Assembly (NCBI RefSeq): GCF_019049625.1
Contig: NZ_JAFMOY010000101.1
Span: forward strand, 1-33,426
Source of the DNA: Rahnella ecdela
GTDB lineage: Bacteria; Pseudomonadota; Gammaproteobacteria; Enterobacterales; Enterobacteriaceae
Direction of reading: 5' to 3'
Length of the DNA stretch: 33,426 nucleotides
Part shown: positions 8,149 through 18,311 of the stretch, piece after piece
How positions within the stretch are numbered: position 1 is the stretch's first letter
How the letters are laid out: the number at the start of each line of letters is the position of its first letter
Notes under the pieces: generated by a model
What the model was told of the DNA's origin: nothing
Seen by the model: only the letters and a program-made list of their open reading frames with translations
Databases searched by the model: none
Translations under genes and position numbers: made by a program

Positions 8149-9260
8149 GGTCGTGTTCCCAGAGTTGATGTTGGAGTGGAAAGTGAAAGCCGTGTCTGGC
8201 TCGCTTGTTCAAACAGCGCACGCCGTAAGGTGAAAGCGGCGGAAGGCGGCGGAACCAGCACAGAGGTGCGATCCCGTTGCAGTTCGCTCCAGCGGTGGCA
8301 GGCCACCATGCGGTTGTCACTGACGGTTTCAAGTTGCGGTTCCACCAGACGACATTCGTCAGTGGCGTACGCGCAGCGGGTATGGAAACGGCAGCCGGTC
8401 GGCATATTGGCCGGATTGGGCATATCGCCCTGCAACAATGGCACCGGACGTTTCACCCCCGGCGCGAGTTGCGGCGCAGAGGCAATCAACGCCTGGGTAT
8501 ACGGATGCAGCGGCTGGTCGAAAATGTCATCGGTGCTGGCGAGTTCGACGATCTGCCCGAGGTACATCACCGCCACGCGGTCGCTCATATGGCGGATCAC
8601 CGCCAGACCGTGCGCGACAACAATCATTGTCAGGCCAAACTGCTGTTTGAGGTTTTCCAGCAAATTGACCACCTGCGCCTGTACCGACACATCCAGCGCC
8701 GATACCGGTTCGTCGCCCAGCAACAGTTTTGGTGATGACGCCAGCGCGCGGGCGATGCCGATACGCTGGCGCTGACCGCCGGAAAATTCGTGCGGATACC
8801 GGTTGCTGAACGCGGCGGGCAGGCCGACTGTGGTCAGCAATTCACGTACTTTTGCCTGCCGGTCCGCTTTGCCGCTGACAATGTTGTGCAGCCACAGCGG
8901 TTCGCCAACGATTTCTTCTACCGTCATGCGCGGATTGAGGGAGGCGAACGGATCCTGAAAAATGATTTGCAGGTCACGACGCAGCTTTTTCATCTGGTCA
9001 GCGGAAAACTGTTTCAGGTTTTCGCCTTCATAAAACACGTCGCCTTCGGTGGCGTTTAGCAGCTGCAATAACAGGCGGCCAAGCGTCGATTTACCCGAGC
9101 CGGATTCGCCGACAATCGCCAACGTTTCGCCATGCCAGACGCGCAGCGAAACGCGATCCACCGCCTGCACGATTTTGGGTTTGGTGAACAGCGTCGAAGG
9201 CCCTTTGAAGACTTTGGTCAGTCCGGCGGCTTCCAGAATGGGATGGGGGGCGAGACTCAT
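8145..9260 (-). CDS. peptide-type ABC transporter ATP-binding protein, DppF/OppF type
   Basis: The second ATPase of the importer, 371 residues. Walker A is GESGSGKST, the signature is FSGGQRQRIGIARALA, and Walker B is LLLGDEPVSALD (G where A is more common). The H-loop reads VVAHGLAVIRHMSD: the histidine is kept but the usual HD is HG. The oligopeptide C-terminal domain follows, with GCRFHTRCAYATDEC. The last roughly 45 residues (from about 328) are an extra proline/serine-rich tail ending STLGTRP, longer than usual for DppF, ending at the junction with the binding-protein gene. AAGGAG lies nine bases before the start. It overlaps both neighbours by four bases. Confidence 0.92.
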   Translation of the reverse strand: MSLAPHPILEAAGLTKVFKGPSTLFTKPKIVQAVDRVSLRVWHGETLAIVGESGSGKSTLGRLLLQLLNATEGDVFYEGENLKQFSADQMKKLRRDLQIIFQDPFASLNPRMTVEEIVGEPLWLHNIVSGKADRQAKVRELLTTVGLPAAFSNRYPHEFSGGQRQRIGIARALASSPKLLLGDEPVSALDVSVQAQVVNLLENLKQQFGLTMIVVAHGLAVIRHMSDRVAVMYLGQIVELASTDDIFDQPLHPYTQALIASAPQLAPGVKRPVPLLQGDMPNPANMPTGCRFHTRCAYATDECRLVEPQLETVSDNRMVACHRWSELQRDRTSVLVPPPSAAFTLRRALFEQASQTRLSLSTPTSTLGTRP

Positions 9261-10279
9261 GCACAGGCTCCTTCAGCGGAAAGGGCGAAAAAATTTTCCA
9301 GCGGCGCATAGAAACAAGCAACGTGGTGCGGGGACTGATGCAGCGGACGCAGCGCTGGTCGCTCCTGATGACAGCGCGTATCGGCAAACGGACAGCGCGT
9401 CGAAAAGCGGCAGCCTTTGGGCATATCTTTTGGCAGCGGTACGGCACCGGGAATGGTGGAAAGCGCGCCCTGACGCGAAGCCAGCGACGGCATCGACCCC
9501 ATCAGCCCGATGGTGTACGGATGCTGCGGATTATTGAAAATATCGGCCACCAGCCCCTGCTCGACGATTTGTCCGGCGTACATTACCGCCACGCTGTCGG
9601 CGACTTCAGCCACCACGCCGAGGTCGTGCGTGATAAGCAGCAAAGCGCTGCCGGTTTCCTGCTGAATGCGGTTGAGGAGGGCGAGGATCTGCGCCTGAAT
9701 GGTGACGTCCAGCGCAGTGGTCGGTTCATCGGCGATCAATAATTGCGGACGGTTGATCAGCGCCATTGCGATCATTACGCGCTGGCGCATACCACCGGAA
9801 AGCTGGTGCGGATACGCGTCCATCCGCAGTTCCGGTGCCGGGATTTGCACCTTTTTCAGGATTTCCAGCGCCTGAGCCCGCGCCTGTTTTTTGTCAGCGC
9901 CCTGATGGCGTATCACGGCTTCTGCCAGCTGATCGCCAAGCGTCAGTGCCGGATTCAGAGAAGTCATCGGTTCCTGAAAAATCATCGCCAGTTCCTGACC
10001 GCGCAGGTCGGCATACTGACGTTCAGACAGCCCGAGCAGCGAGGTATCATTCAGGCGAATGTCGCCCTGCAACACGTTGGCGCTGGCGGGCAATAACCCC
10101 ATCAGCGCCAGCGACGTCACGCTTTTGCCGCAACCGGATTCCCCGACCAGCGCCAGCGTTTTCCCGGCTTCAAGCTGTAAGGAAATACCGTCGAGCACGG
10201 TCGCGGGGGAACCGGAAAACTGCACACGCAGGTCGTTGATGTGTAACAGCGGCGTGACGGATTCGGCCGGGTCAGTCAT
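9257..10279 (-). CDS. peptide-type ABC transporter ATP-binding protein, DppD/OppD type
   Basis: The first ATPase of the importer, 340 residues from the chosen start. Walker A is GESGCGKSV, the signature [15 protein letters not shown], Walker [13 protein letters not shown] and the switch [15 protein letters not shown]. The C-terminal oligo_HPY domain has [14 protein letters not shown], characteristic of DppD/OppD, with cysteines that in relatives bind an iron-sulfur cluster. The start at 10279 (MTDPAESV) is preferred because GAGG lies nine bases upstream and it overlaps the GntR stop by eight bases; an in-frame ATG at 10303 is also open but has no better ribosome site. The two separate ATPases distinguish this system from GsiA, where they are fused. 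Confidence 0.92.
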   Translation of the reverse strand: MTDPAESVTPLLHINDLRVQFSGSPATVLDGISLQLEAGKTLALVGESGCGKSVTSLALMGLLPASANVLQGDIRLNDTSLLGLSERQYADLRGQELAMIFQEPMTSLNPALTLGDQLAEAVIRHQGADKKQARAQALEILKKVQIPAPELRMDAYPHQLSGGMRQRVMIAMALINRPQLLIADEPTTALDVTIQAQILALLNRIQQETGSALLLITHDLGVVAEVADSVAVMYAGQIVEQGLVADIFNNPQHPYTIGLMGSMPSLASRQGALSTIPGAVPLPKDMPKGCRFSTRCPFADTRCHQERPALRPLHQSPHHVACFYAPLENFFALSAEGACA

Positions 10280-11006
10280 CAGTAAAATCCTCGTCGTCAT
10301 CATTCAGGGTGGAAAGAAACGCCTGTTGCAGCGCCAGAAGATGCTCGCGCATGACTCTGGCGGCCTCTTTCGGCTGGCGTGCGGCAATGTGTTCTACGAT
10401 GCGCTCGTGATGATCGTCATAACGGTTCAGGCGTTCCTGATTTCGTGCCGCATTTCGCACCGCCAGCCAGCTCGGATCGCGACGGATGGCATCGACAGCA
10501 TCGAATAATCCCAACAGCAGCCGGTTACCGGCGGCATCGGCAATCGCGCGGTGAAAGGCGCTGTCCCATAGTTCAATCTGATCCGGATCGCCGCGCGACA
10601 TGGTTTTCACCTTGTCGAGTAAACGGCGCATCAGCTGTATTTGCTCCGGCGTGGCGCGCAGTGCGGCGTATTTCGCCAGCCCCGGTTCAAGTTGCAAACG
10701 TGCTTCCATGACTTCCTGCAAGTTCGATTGCTTCGGTAACGCCTGCAAGCTCAGCGGTTGCGCAGGGCCGTTCGGGCCGATAAACGTGCCTTTGCCCTGT
10801 TTGCGCCACACGCGGCCTTCTTCTTCCAGCACATCCAGCGCACGGCGAATTTCACGACGGCCGACATCAAACATTTGCATCAGATCCCGTTCCGCAGGCA
10901 GCGGTCGGGTGTGATCCGGATGTTGCAGTATCAGCTGACGCAGTTGTTCCAGCGCTGAATTCGACGTTCCGTTAGAAGGGGACAGCGCCCCGGAATTTGT
11001 TGGCAT
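10272..11006 (-). CDS. GntR-family regulator, FadR/FCD subfamily
   Basis: A 244-residue transcription factor. Residues about 15-80 form the GntR winged helix-turn-helix (LEQLRQLILQHPDHTRPLPAERDLMQMFDVGRREIRRALDVLEEEGRVWRKQGKGTFI). The C-terminal FCD ligand-binding domain spans about 95-235 with EARLQLEPGLAKYAALRAT, the metal-binding positions D and H in WDSAFHRAIADAAGN, and HHERIVEHIAARQPKEAARVMREHL. FCD regulators usually sense a small carboxylic acid and repress the operon next to them. This gene heads the operon itself and overlaps the first ATPase gene, so it should be autoregulated together with the transporter. A nearby inverted repeat is the likely operator. Confidence 0.92.
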   Translation of the reverse strand: MPTNSGALSPSNGTSNSALEQLRQLILQHPDHTRPLPAERDLMQMFDVGRREIRRALDVLEEEGRVWRKQGKGTFIGPNGPAQPLSLQALPKQSNLQEVMEARLQLEPGLAKYAALRATPEQIQLMRRLLDKVKTMSRGDPDQIELWDSAFHRAIADAAGNRLLLGLFDAVDAIRRDPSWLAVRNAARNQERLNRYDDHHERIVEHIAARQPKEAARVMREHLLALQQAFLSTLNDDDEDFTDD

Positions 11007-11058
11007 ATTTCATTTTCCCGCTGGGAATTAAATCGTTAATCACTGCTCTGCATTTTCC

Positions 11059-11079
11059 GAACCAATTTTGTAATGGTTC
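11059..11079. promoter_or_regulatory. candidate operator of the GntR-ABC-GGT operon
   Basis: Inverted repeat GAACCA (11059-11064) and TGGTTC (11074-11079), nine bases apart, 53-73 bases before the GntR start codon. FadR-type regulators often bind TGGT-N-ACCA-like palindromes; the orientation here is reversed but the size fits. It covers the -10 element of the proposed promoter, so a bound protein would block initiation. Confidence 0.45.
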
Positions 11080-11096
11080 ATGAAATAGTTTTGCAA
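11068..11096 (-). promoter_or_regulatory. candidate promoter of the GntR-ABC-GGT-DapA operon
   Basis: On the minus strand a -35 TTGCAA (11091-11096) and a -10 TTACAA (11068-11073) are 17 bases apart. Predicted transcription start is near 11061, leaving a 55-base leader. The -10 lies within the GAACCA/TGGTTC inverted repeat. Both hexamers are imperfect. Confidence 0.4.
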
Positions 11097-11600
11097 CACG
11101 GAGAATTTGTTTTTAATTTCAAACGACTAAAAATCACACGCATGAGTCGGGATTCTGTTTTTATGTTTATAACGCATTGATATTTAGCTGATATGCACAA
11201 GTGTAGTGCGTTAAATTAATGTTAACGGATCGTAATGGTGCGTGATTTCAAGGTATGAGAAGTAGATCAAATAAGCGTAATAAGTGGGCTAATGGTTCGC
11301 TATATCGTTGCTTCACCAAAGAAGGAAAGGGTCGGGCGGGGTATTAAGGAATAATTCGCAAGTCGCAGCGGACACGGGCAGTGGTTTCGTCTGCAAGTTT
11401 GTGAGTACTGGTGAGGTTTTCGCAGGGAGCGCGCAGTGAAAGAGCCGGAGATTCCTAAGAGGCGCGGCGACAGGCGCCTCTTAGGGCCAGTGTGGGTGGC
11501 AACCCACGGTCTTTGTTTGGGGTTATCGTCAGAAATAACAGTGTTATACGCCCTTTATCCTCCGATCATCCCCGGCACATTTCGTGTCTAATATCTATCA
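11097..11600. other. intergenic stretch without a supported gene
   Basis: Between the GntR operon promoter and the cyclic-di-GMP gene no credible protein gene was found. A 30-codon frame from 11256 has no good ribosome site. The left part (to about 11290) is AT-rich. The right part is GC-rich and carries two strong hairpins at 11454-11485 and 11491-11508 followed by a T-rich stretch, listed separately. Confidence 0.6.
11454..11517 (+). ncRNA. double hairpin followed by a T-rich tract; possible 3' end of a small RNA
   Basis: An 11-base perfect stem CCTAAGAGGCG / CGCCTCTTAGG (11454-11464 with 11475-11485) is followed after five bases by a second stem GTGGGT / ACCCAC (11492-11497 with 11502-11507) around the loop GGCA, then TCTTTGTTT (11509-11517 area). 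Read on the plus strand this looks like a terminator. No plus-strand protein gene ends here, so the transcript being ended could be a small RNA. I do not recognise it. On the minus strand there is no T run after the stem, so it is a poor terminator for the GGDEF-EAL gene. Confidence 0.3.
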
Positions 11601-13685
11601 TCAGAGGGGTGCAAATCCAATCAGTCTTGACTCTGAGGGCTGAGGCCGTCCGAAGAAATAGCCCTGGAACAGCGTACAACCTTCTTCTTTCAGTCGCCGG
11701 AACTGCTCGTCGGTTTCGACACCTTCTGCCGTAGTCTGAATGTCCAGACTGCGGCTCATACCGGTGATTGCCCGGATGATCGCCAGCGCTTCGCGACTGT
11801 CCTGCATGTCATTGATGAATGACCGGTCGATTTTGATTTTATCGAACGGGAATGACCGCAGATAACTCAGCGATGAATAGCCGGTACCGAAATCGTCCAG
11901 TGCAATGCGCACGCCGAGCGATTTCAGTTTCCGCAGGGTGCTGATGTTACCCAGCGTATTGTCGAGCAATACCGATTCGGTGATTTCCACTTCCAGACGC
12001 GACGGATCCAGCCCCGACGCTTCCAGCGCAGATTCCACCACAGACACCAGCCCGCTGTTTTTAAACTGGATTGGCGAAAGGTTTACCGCCACGGTCTGAT
12101 TGCCTTTCCAGGTAGTGGCTTCGCGACAGGCTTCGTGCAGAGCAAATGATCCCAGACTGTGAATAAGCCCTGTTTCTTCTGCAATCGGAATGAAATCGAC
12201 CGGCATAATCAGCCCGTTTTCCGGGTGCTGCCAGCGCATCAGCGCTTCATATCCGATCACTTCATCATGACGCGCATCGGTGATCGGCTGATAGTAAAGC
12301 CGCAGCTGATTACAGGTGATCGCATCACGTAAATCCATTTCCACCACGCGGCGTTTGCGGGCAGCGGCGTCCATTTCGATACGAAAATCTTCGTAGCGGT
12401 TGCGACCATTACGTTTGGCTTCGTACAGCGCCATATCGGCACAGCGCAGCAACTGATCTGGCGTGTTTTCTGTCGAATCTGCCAGCGCGATACCGATGCT
12501 CAGGCCGACAGAAAGGGAATGACCGTCGATAATCACCGGCGGACGCACCGATTCAATCAGACGTTTGGAAATCTGATGCGCCGCAGAAATGTCTTTCAGC
12601 CCCGGCAGCACCACGGCAAATTCGTCGCCGCCAATGCGCGCCAGCGTGTCGTCGTCACGCAGCGTCATGCGCAGACGTTTGGAAATCGCGCGCAGCAGTT
12701 CATCACCAATCTGATGGCCCAGTGCGTCGTTGACGTTTTTGAAATTATCGAGATCCAGACACAGCGTGGCGGTGTGGCTGTGGGTATAACTGTCACGCTG
12801 CAAAGCTTCGCTCAGACGCTGACTGAACAGAATGCGGTTCGGCAGACTGGTCAGATTGTCGTGATGCGCCATGTGATGGATGCGGGCGTGCGCGGCCTGC
12901 TGGTCGGTGACGTCGTCGGCGATCATCATCACGTAGCTGGTCTGCGGATCATGCCCGCGGATCACCGAACTGGTGGTCTGCAACGTACGGTCACCGATGG
13001 CGGTCATCAGCTGTTGTTCGCTGCGGTGGACGCCTTCCGCGCGCAGGCATTCGTCCGACTGCTTATTGATGAAGGTGCTCAGCCCTAAACCCATGCAATC
13101 CTGCGGACGTTTGCCGAGCATTTTTTCACGGGAAATGCCCAGTAAGCGTTCGGCCTGACGGTTCACCAGCAAGATCTCGCGGGAAACCGCATTCTCAACA
13201 ATCACCGATGACGGAATATTGGCGATGACCGTATTCAGAAACTGCGAGAGAGAGGCGAGCTGTTCACTGTTGGACTCAGCCAGTTCTTTGGCCTGCAATA
13301 ATGCCTGCTCGGTTTCACGACGTTCAGTCACATCGCGGGTGATTTTGGCAAAACCGATGATTTCACCGGCTTCGCGCAGCGCTTCAATGATGATATGCGC
13401 CCAAAAAAGAGAGCCATCTTTGCGCTGTCGCCAGCCTTCGGATTCGTAGCGGCCCGTTTCGCGCGCCGTTTCCAGGCCGTGTTGCGGCCAGCCACTTTTG
13501 CGGTCTTCCTCGGTGTAAAAGCACGAGAAATGTTTTCCGACCACTTCCTCGGGCGTATAACCTTTTGCCCGCTGCGCACCGGCATTCCAGTTCGCAATAA
13601 TGCCATCGGGTGTAAGCATGTAAATCGCGTAGTCTTCTACGCGCTGAACCAGCAACCGATACAATACATCAGAATCTTCGCTCAT
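11601..13685 (-). CDS. PAS-PAS-GGDEF-EAL cyclic-di-GMP synthase/phosphodiesterase
   Basis: A 694-residue cytoplasmic signalling protein without membrane segments. PAS 1 covers about residues 5-122 (NAGAQRAKGYTPEEVVGKHF, EGWRQRKDGSLFWAHIII), PAS 2 about 145-262, the diguanylate cyclase domain about 275-435, and the phosphodiesterase domain about 450-690. The cyclase active site is intact (GGDEF, 352-356) and is preceded at the correct distance by the inhibitory product-binding motif RxxD (RDDD, 343-346). The EAL domain also keeps its catalytic features: EAL at 480-482, NLSP, EITE, DDFGTGYSS around 597-605 and AEGVE at 653-657. Both activities may therefore be present and be switched by whatever the PAS domains sense. 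The ribosome site is weak (AGG). It stands alone; a palindrome lies upstream. Confidence 0.95.
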   Translation of the reverse strand: MSEDSDVLYRLLVQRVEDYAIYMLTPDGIIANWNAGAQRAKGYTPEEVVGKHFSCFYTEEDRKSGWPQHGLETARETGRYESEGWRQRKDGSLFWAHIIIEALREAGEIIGFAKITRDVTERRETEQALLQAKELAESNSEQLASLSQFLNTVIANIPSSVIVENAVSREILLVNRQAERLLGISREKMLGKRPQDCMGLGLSTFINKQSDECLRAEGVHRSEQQLMTAIGDRTLQTTSSVIRGHDPQTSYVMMIADDVTDQQAAHARIHHMAHHDNLTSLPNRILFSQRLSEALQRDSYTHSHTATLCLDLDNFKNVNDALGHQIGDELLRAISKRLRMTLRDDDTLARIGGDEFAVVLPGLKDISAAHQISKRLIESVRPPVIIDGHSLSVGLSIGIALADSTENTPDQLLRCADMALYEAKRNGRNRYEDFRIEMDAAARKRRVVEMDLRDAITCNQLRLYYQPITDARHDEVIGYEALMRWQHPENGLIMPVDFIPIAEETGLIHSLGSFALHEACREATTWKGNQTVAVNLSPIQFKNSGLVSVVESALEASGLDPSRLEVEITESVLLDNTLGNISTLRKLKSLGVRIALDDFGTGYSSLSYLRSFPFDKIKIDRSFINDMQDSREALAIIRAITGMSRSLDIQTTAEGVETDEQFRRLKEEGCTLFQGYFFGRPQPSESRLIGFAPL

Positions 13686-13839
13686 TTTATTTTGCCTGCT
13701 AGCCTGCCGCCTTTACGGGGATCCTTCCGTACTAAAGTCCGGCTAAATAGTGCGCCTGTTCCCGACGCATTTTTGCTGTGATGTGCGGATGAAACGTTAG
13801 CATAAGATAATTCTTAGTTCGCCAAATTTTGCTTCTAAC

Positions 13840-13857
13840 ATGCTTAAATTTAAGCAT
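13840..13857. promoter_or_regulatory. perfect 18-base palindrome, candidate regulator-binding site
   Basis: ATGCTTAAATTTAAGCAT is self-complementary over its whole length, 155 bases before the GGDEF-EAL start. Its lack of a loop argues for a dimeric protein site rather than an RNA hairpin. No known operator is recognised. Confidence 0.45.
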
Positions 13858-13994
13858 ATTTAGCAAAAATATCGGCCTTAAGTGAAATTCACTATTTGGT
13901 TTTTAAATAGCAGAGGAGTTATCGGCAGGCGGGGAGGTAACTTTAATTAAAAGGCACACAAAGTTCAGGCGTTACAGCCGGTTAATGAACACGT

Positions 13995-14018
13995 AAAAAA
14001 GCCGCAACAGCGTGCGGC
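13995..14018 (-). terminator. Rho-independent terminator of ascG
   Basis: On the minus strand GCCGCA, a six-base loop and TGCGGC (14001-14018) are followed directly by six T (13995-14000). It lies 37 bases past the ascG stop codon. Confidence 0.9.
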
Positions 14019-14054
14019 GATGGGCGAAATGGCGGGCGGGCGAATTTACGGGAT

Positions 14055-15068
14055 TCAGTCCGGGCTGACTGCGGCTACCGAGTCCCGCAAAATAAGCTCC
14101 GATACAAATTTATTCTGCTCGGATAAATAACCGCCATCGAGCATGGAAATAATCTGGCTGATCACTTCGCTGACCATATCGCTGACCGGATCTTTCACGC
14201 TCGATAAGGCCGGAATAAGAAACGGTGTGGTCGGAATATTATCAAATCCTATAACCGAAACATCGGCGGGAACGGCAATACCGGCGTCGTTTAATGCTTT
14301 CATCGCACCGATGGCCATTTCATCGTTACTTGCCAGAATCGCGCTGAAAGGTACGCCGCCTGCGAGCAGGGCTGTGACCGCCGCCGAACCGCTGGCTGCC
14401 GACCATTTTCCCTGAACGATCAGCGGTTGCTGTACCGATAAACCGGCAGAAGTTAACGCCTCTTTGTAGCCGGAAAGACGTTCAATCGCGGTCGGGGAAT
14501 CCATCGAGCCGGTGATAAACGCAATATTACGATGGCCACGTTCAATCAGCGCATTAGTGGCCTGAAGACCTGAACCTTTGTGGTCGCAATAGATACAATG
14601 ACTCTGATGCTTTCGTAATTTGCGGTTCACTACCATCACTGGCTTATTATATTTGTCGATGATTTCATCCATTTCATCGACCGATAAAAAGCGCGGATAA
14701 ATAATAATGCCGTCGCAGCGCAAATCATGCAGAAACTGGATTGCTTCCCGTTCTTCTTCGGCGCTGTGTTTGCCATCGACCAGGATCAGCTGACGTCCGT
14801 TGGCATCAAGTTTTTTTGCTGCCTGTGAGATTAACTCACTGAAATAATTACCGTTATACAAGGTGTTGGTCACCACCAGTCCGATGCACATCGATTTGCT
14901 GGTCGCCAGATTTCGTGCCAGCAAATTTGGCCGGTAGCCCGCTTCTTCGATGGCTTTAAATACCTGATTTTTGGTTTCCTGGCTCACATATCCCTTACCG
15001 GAAAGCACACGGGAAACGGTGGCTTTGGAAACCCCTGCTTTATTAGCCACTTCCTGCATTGTTGACAT
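14055..15068 (-). CDS. ascG: AscG, LacI-family repressor of the asc beta-glucoside operon
   Basis: A 337-residue LacI/GalR regulator (E. coli AscG 336). The N-terminal helix-turn-helix reads MSTMQEVANKAGVSKATVSRVLSGKGYVSQETKNQVFKAIEEAGYRPNLLARNLA, nearly the same as E. coli AscG as I remember it, and so are the stretches DGKHSAEEEREAIQ, CDGIIIYPRFLSVDE and FITGSMDSPTAIERLSGYK in the sugar-binding domain (about 60-337). It should repress ascFB, and itself, until a beta-glucoside or its phosphate is present. The start at 15068 is preferred over an in-frame GTG at 15077 because it matches the AscG N-terminus. The gene is divergent from ascF; two operator-like sites lie in the 279-base gap, and a strong terminator follows. 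Confidence 0.95.
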   Translation of the reverse strand: MSTMQEVANKAGVSKATVSRVLSGKGYVSQETKNQVFKAIEEAGYRPNLLARNLATSKSMCIGLVVTNTLYNGNYFSELISQAAKKLDANGRQLILVDGKHSAEEEREAIQFLHDLRCDGIIIYPRFLSVDEMDEIIDKYNKPVMVVNRKLRKHQSHCIYCDHKGSGLQATNALIERGHRNIAFITGSMDSPTAIERLSGYKEALTSAGLSVQQPLIVQGKWSAASGSAAVTALLAGGVPFSAILASNDEMAIGAMKALNDAGIAVPADVSVIGFDNIPTTPFLIPALSSVKDPVSDMVSEVISQIISMLDGGYLSEQNKFVSELILRDSVAAVSPD

Positions 15069-15230
15069 CAGCGACACTCAAAAATGAAAAATTAGGGGTC
15101 ATTCTACACATTCCCCGCGTTTTGCGATGAATTCGGCCTTGCTGAACGTCAGCGGGAGATCGCCATCACAAAAATAAAACAGCGTTGCAGATTTTTATTG
15201 AAGTCATGAATGGAACTGAACATTCTCGTA

Positions 15231-15244
15231 TGAAACCGGTTACC
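15231..15244. promoter_or_regulatory. AscG-like operator 1
   Basis: TGAAACCGGTTACC matches the palindrome TGAAACCGGTTTCA, typical of LacI-family sites with a central CG, in 12 of 14 positions. It lies in the ascG-ascF intergenic region. Confidence 0.65.
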
Positions 15245-15273
15245 TATCGTTTCACAAAAAAGAACATTTCATA

Positions 15274-15287
15274 AAAAAACGGTTTCA
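15274..15287. promoter_or_regulatory. AscG-like operator 2
   Basis: AAAAAACGGTTTCA matches the same palindrome in 11 of 14 positions, with a perfect right half. Its centre is 43 bases from that of operator 1, about four helical turns, so both can be bound on the same face of the DNA. Confidence 0.55.
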
Positions 15288-15311
15288 CAGAAGCCAGGGT
15301 TTCTGAAAAAC

Positions 15312-15329
15312 ATTCATAACATTATGAAT
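15312..15329. repeat. inverted repeat in the ascF leader
   Basis: ATTCAT and ATGAAT flank six bases, ending 18 bases before the ascF start codon. It could be a protein site or a weak hairpin in the leader; nothing more can be said. Confidence 0.3.
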
Positions 15330-15347
15330 CACAGAGAGTTGTAACTC

Positions 15348-18267
<2,920 letters not shown>

Positions 18268-18276
18268 TGTGAAAGG

Positions 18277-18302
18277 GGGGAATAGCCAGCCGGTTATTCC
18301 CC
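18277..18302. terminator. hairpin between convergent ascB and the second lacI-type gene
   Basis: GGGGAATA and TATTCCCC close a stem that continues with GCC/GGT around the loop AGCC. It lies nine bases past ascB and nine before the stop of the opposing gene, so it may serve both. Neither side has a T run, so its strength as a terminator is doubtful. Confidence 0.4.
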
Positions 18303-18311
18303 TGATAACGT

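Larger units (their letters stand above)
13686..14054. other. intergenic region upstream of the GGDEF-EAL gene
   Basis: A 369-base stretch with no supported gene. It contains the ascG terminator (13995-14018) and an AT-rich block with a perfect 18-base palindrome (13840-13857). The part next to the GGDEF-EAL start should hold its promoter, but I could not identify convincing hexamers. Confidence 0.6.

Noticed and set aside
11256-11348. A 30-codon frame MRSRSNKRNKW... on the plus strand
   Set aside because: The AAGG lies too close to the ATG, there is no recognisable family and the composition is unremarkable; not enough support for a small gene.
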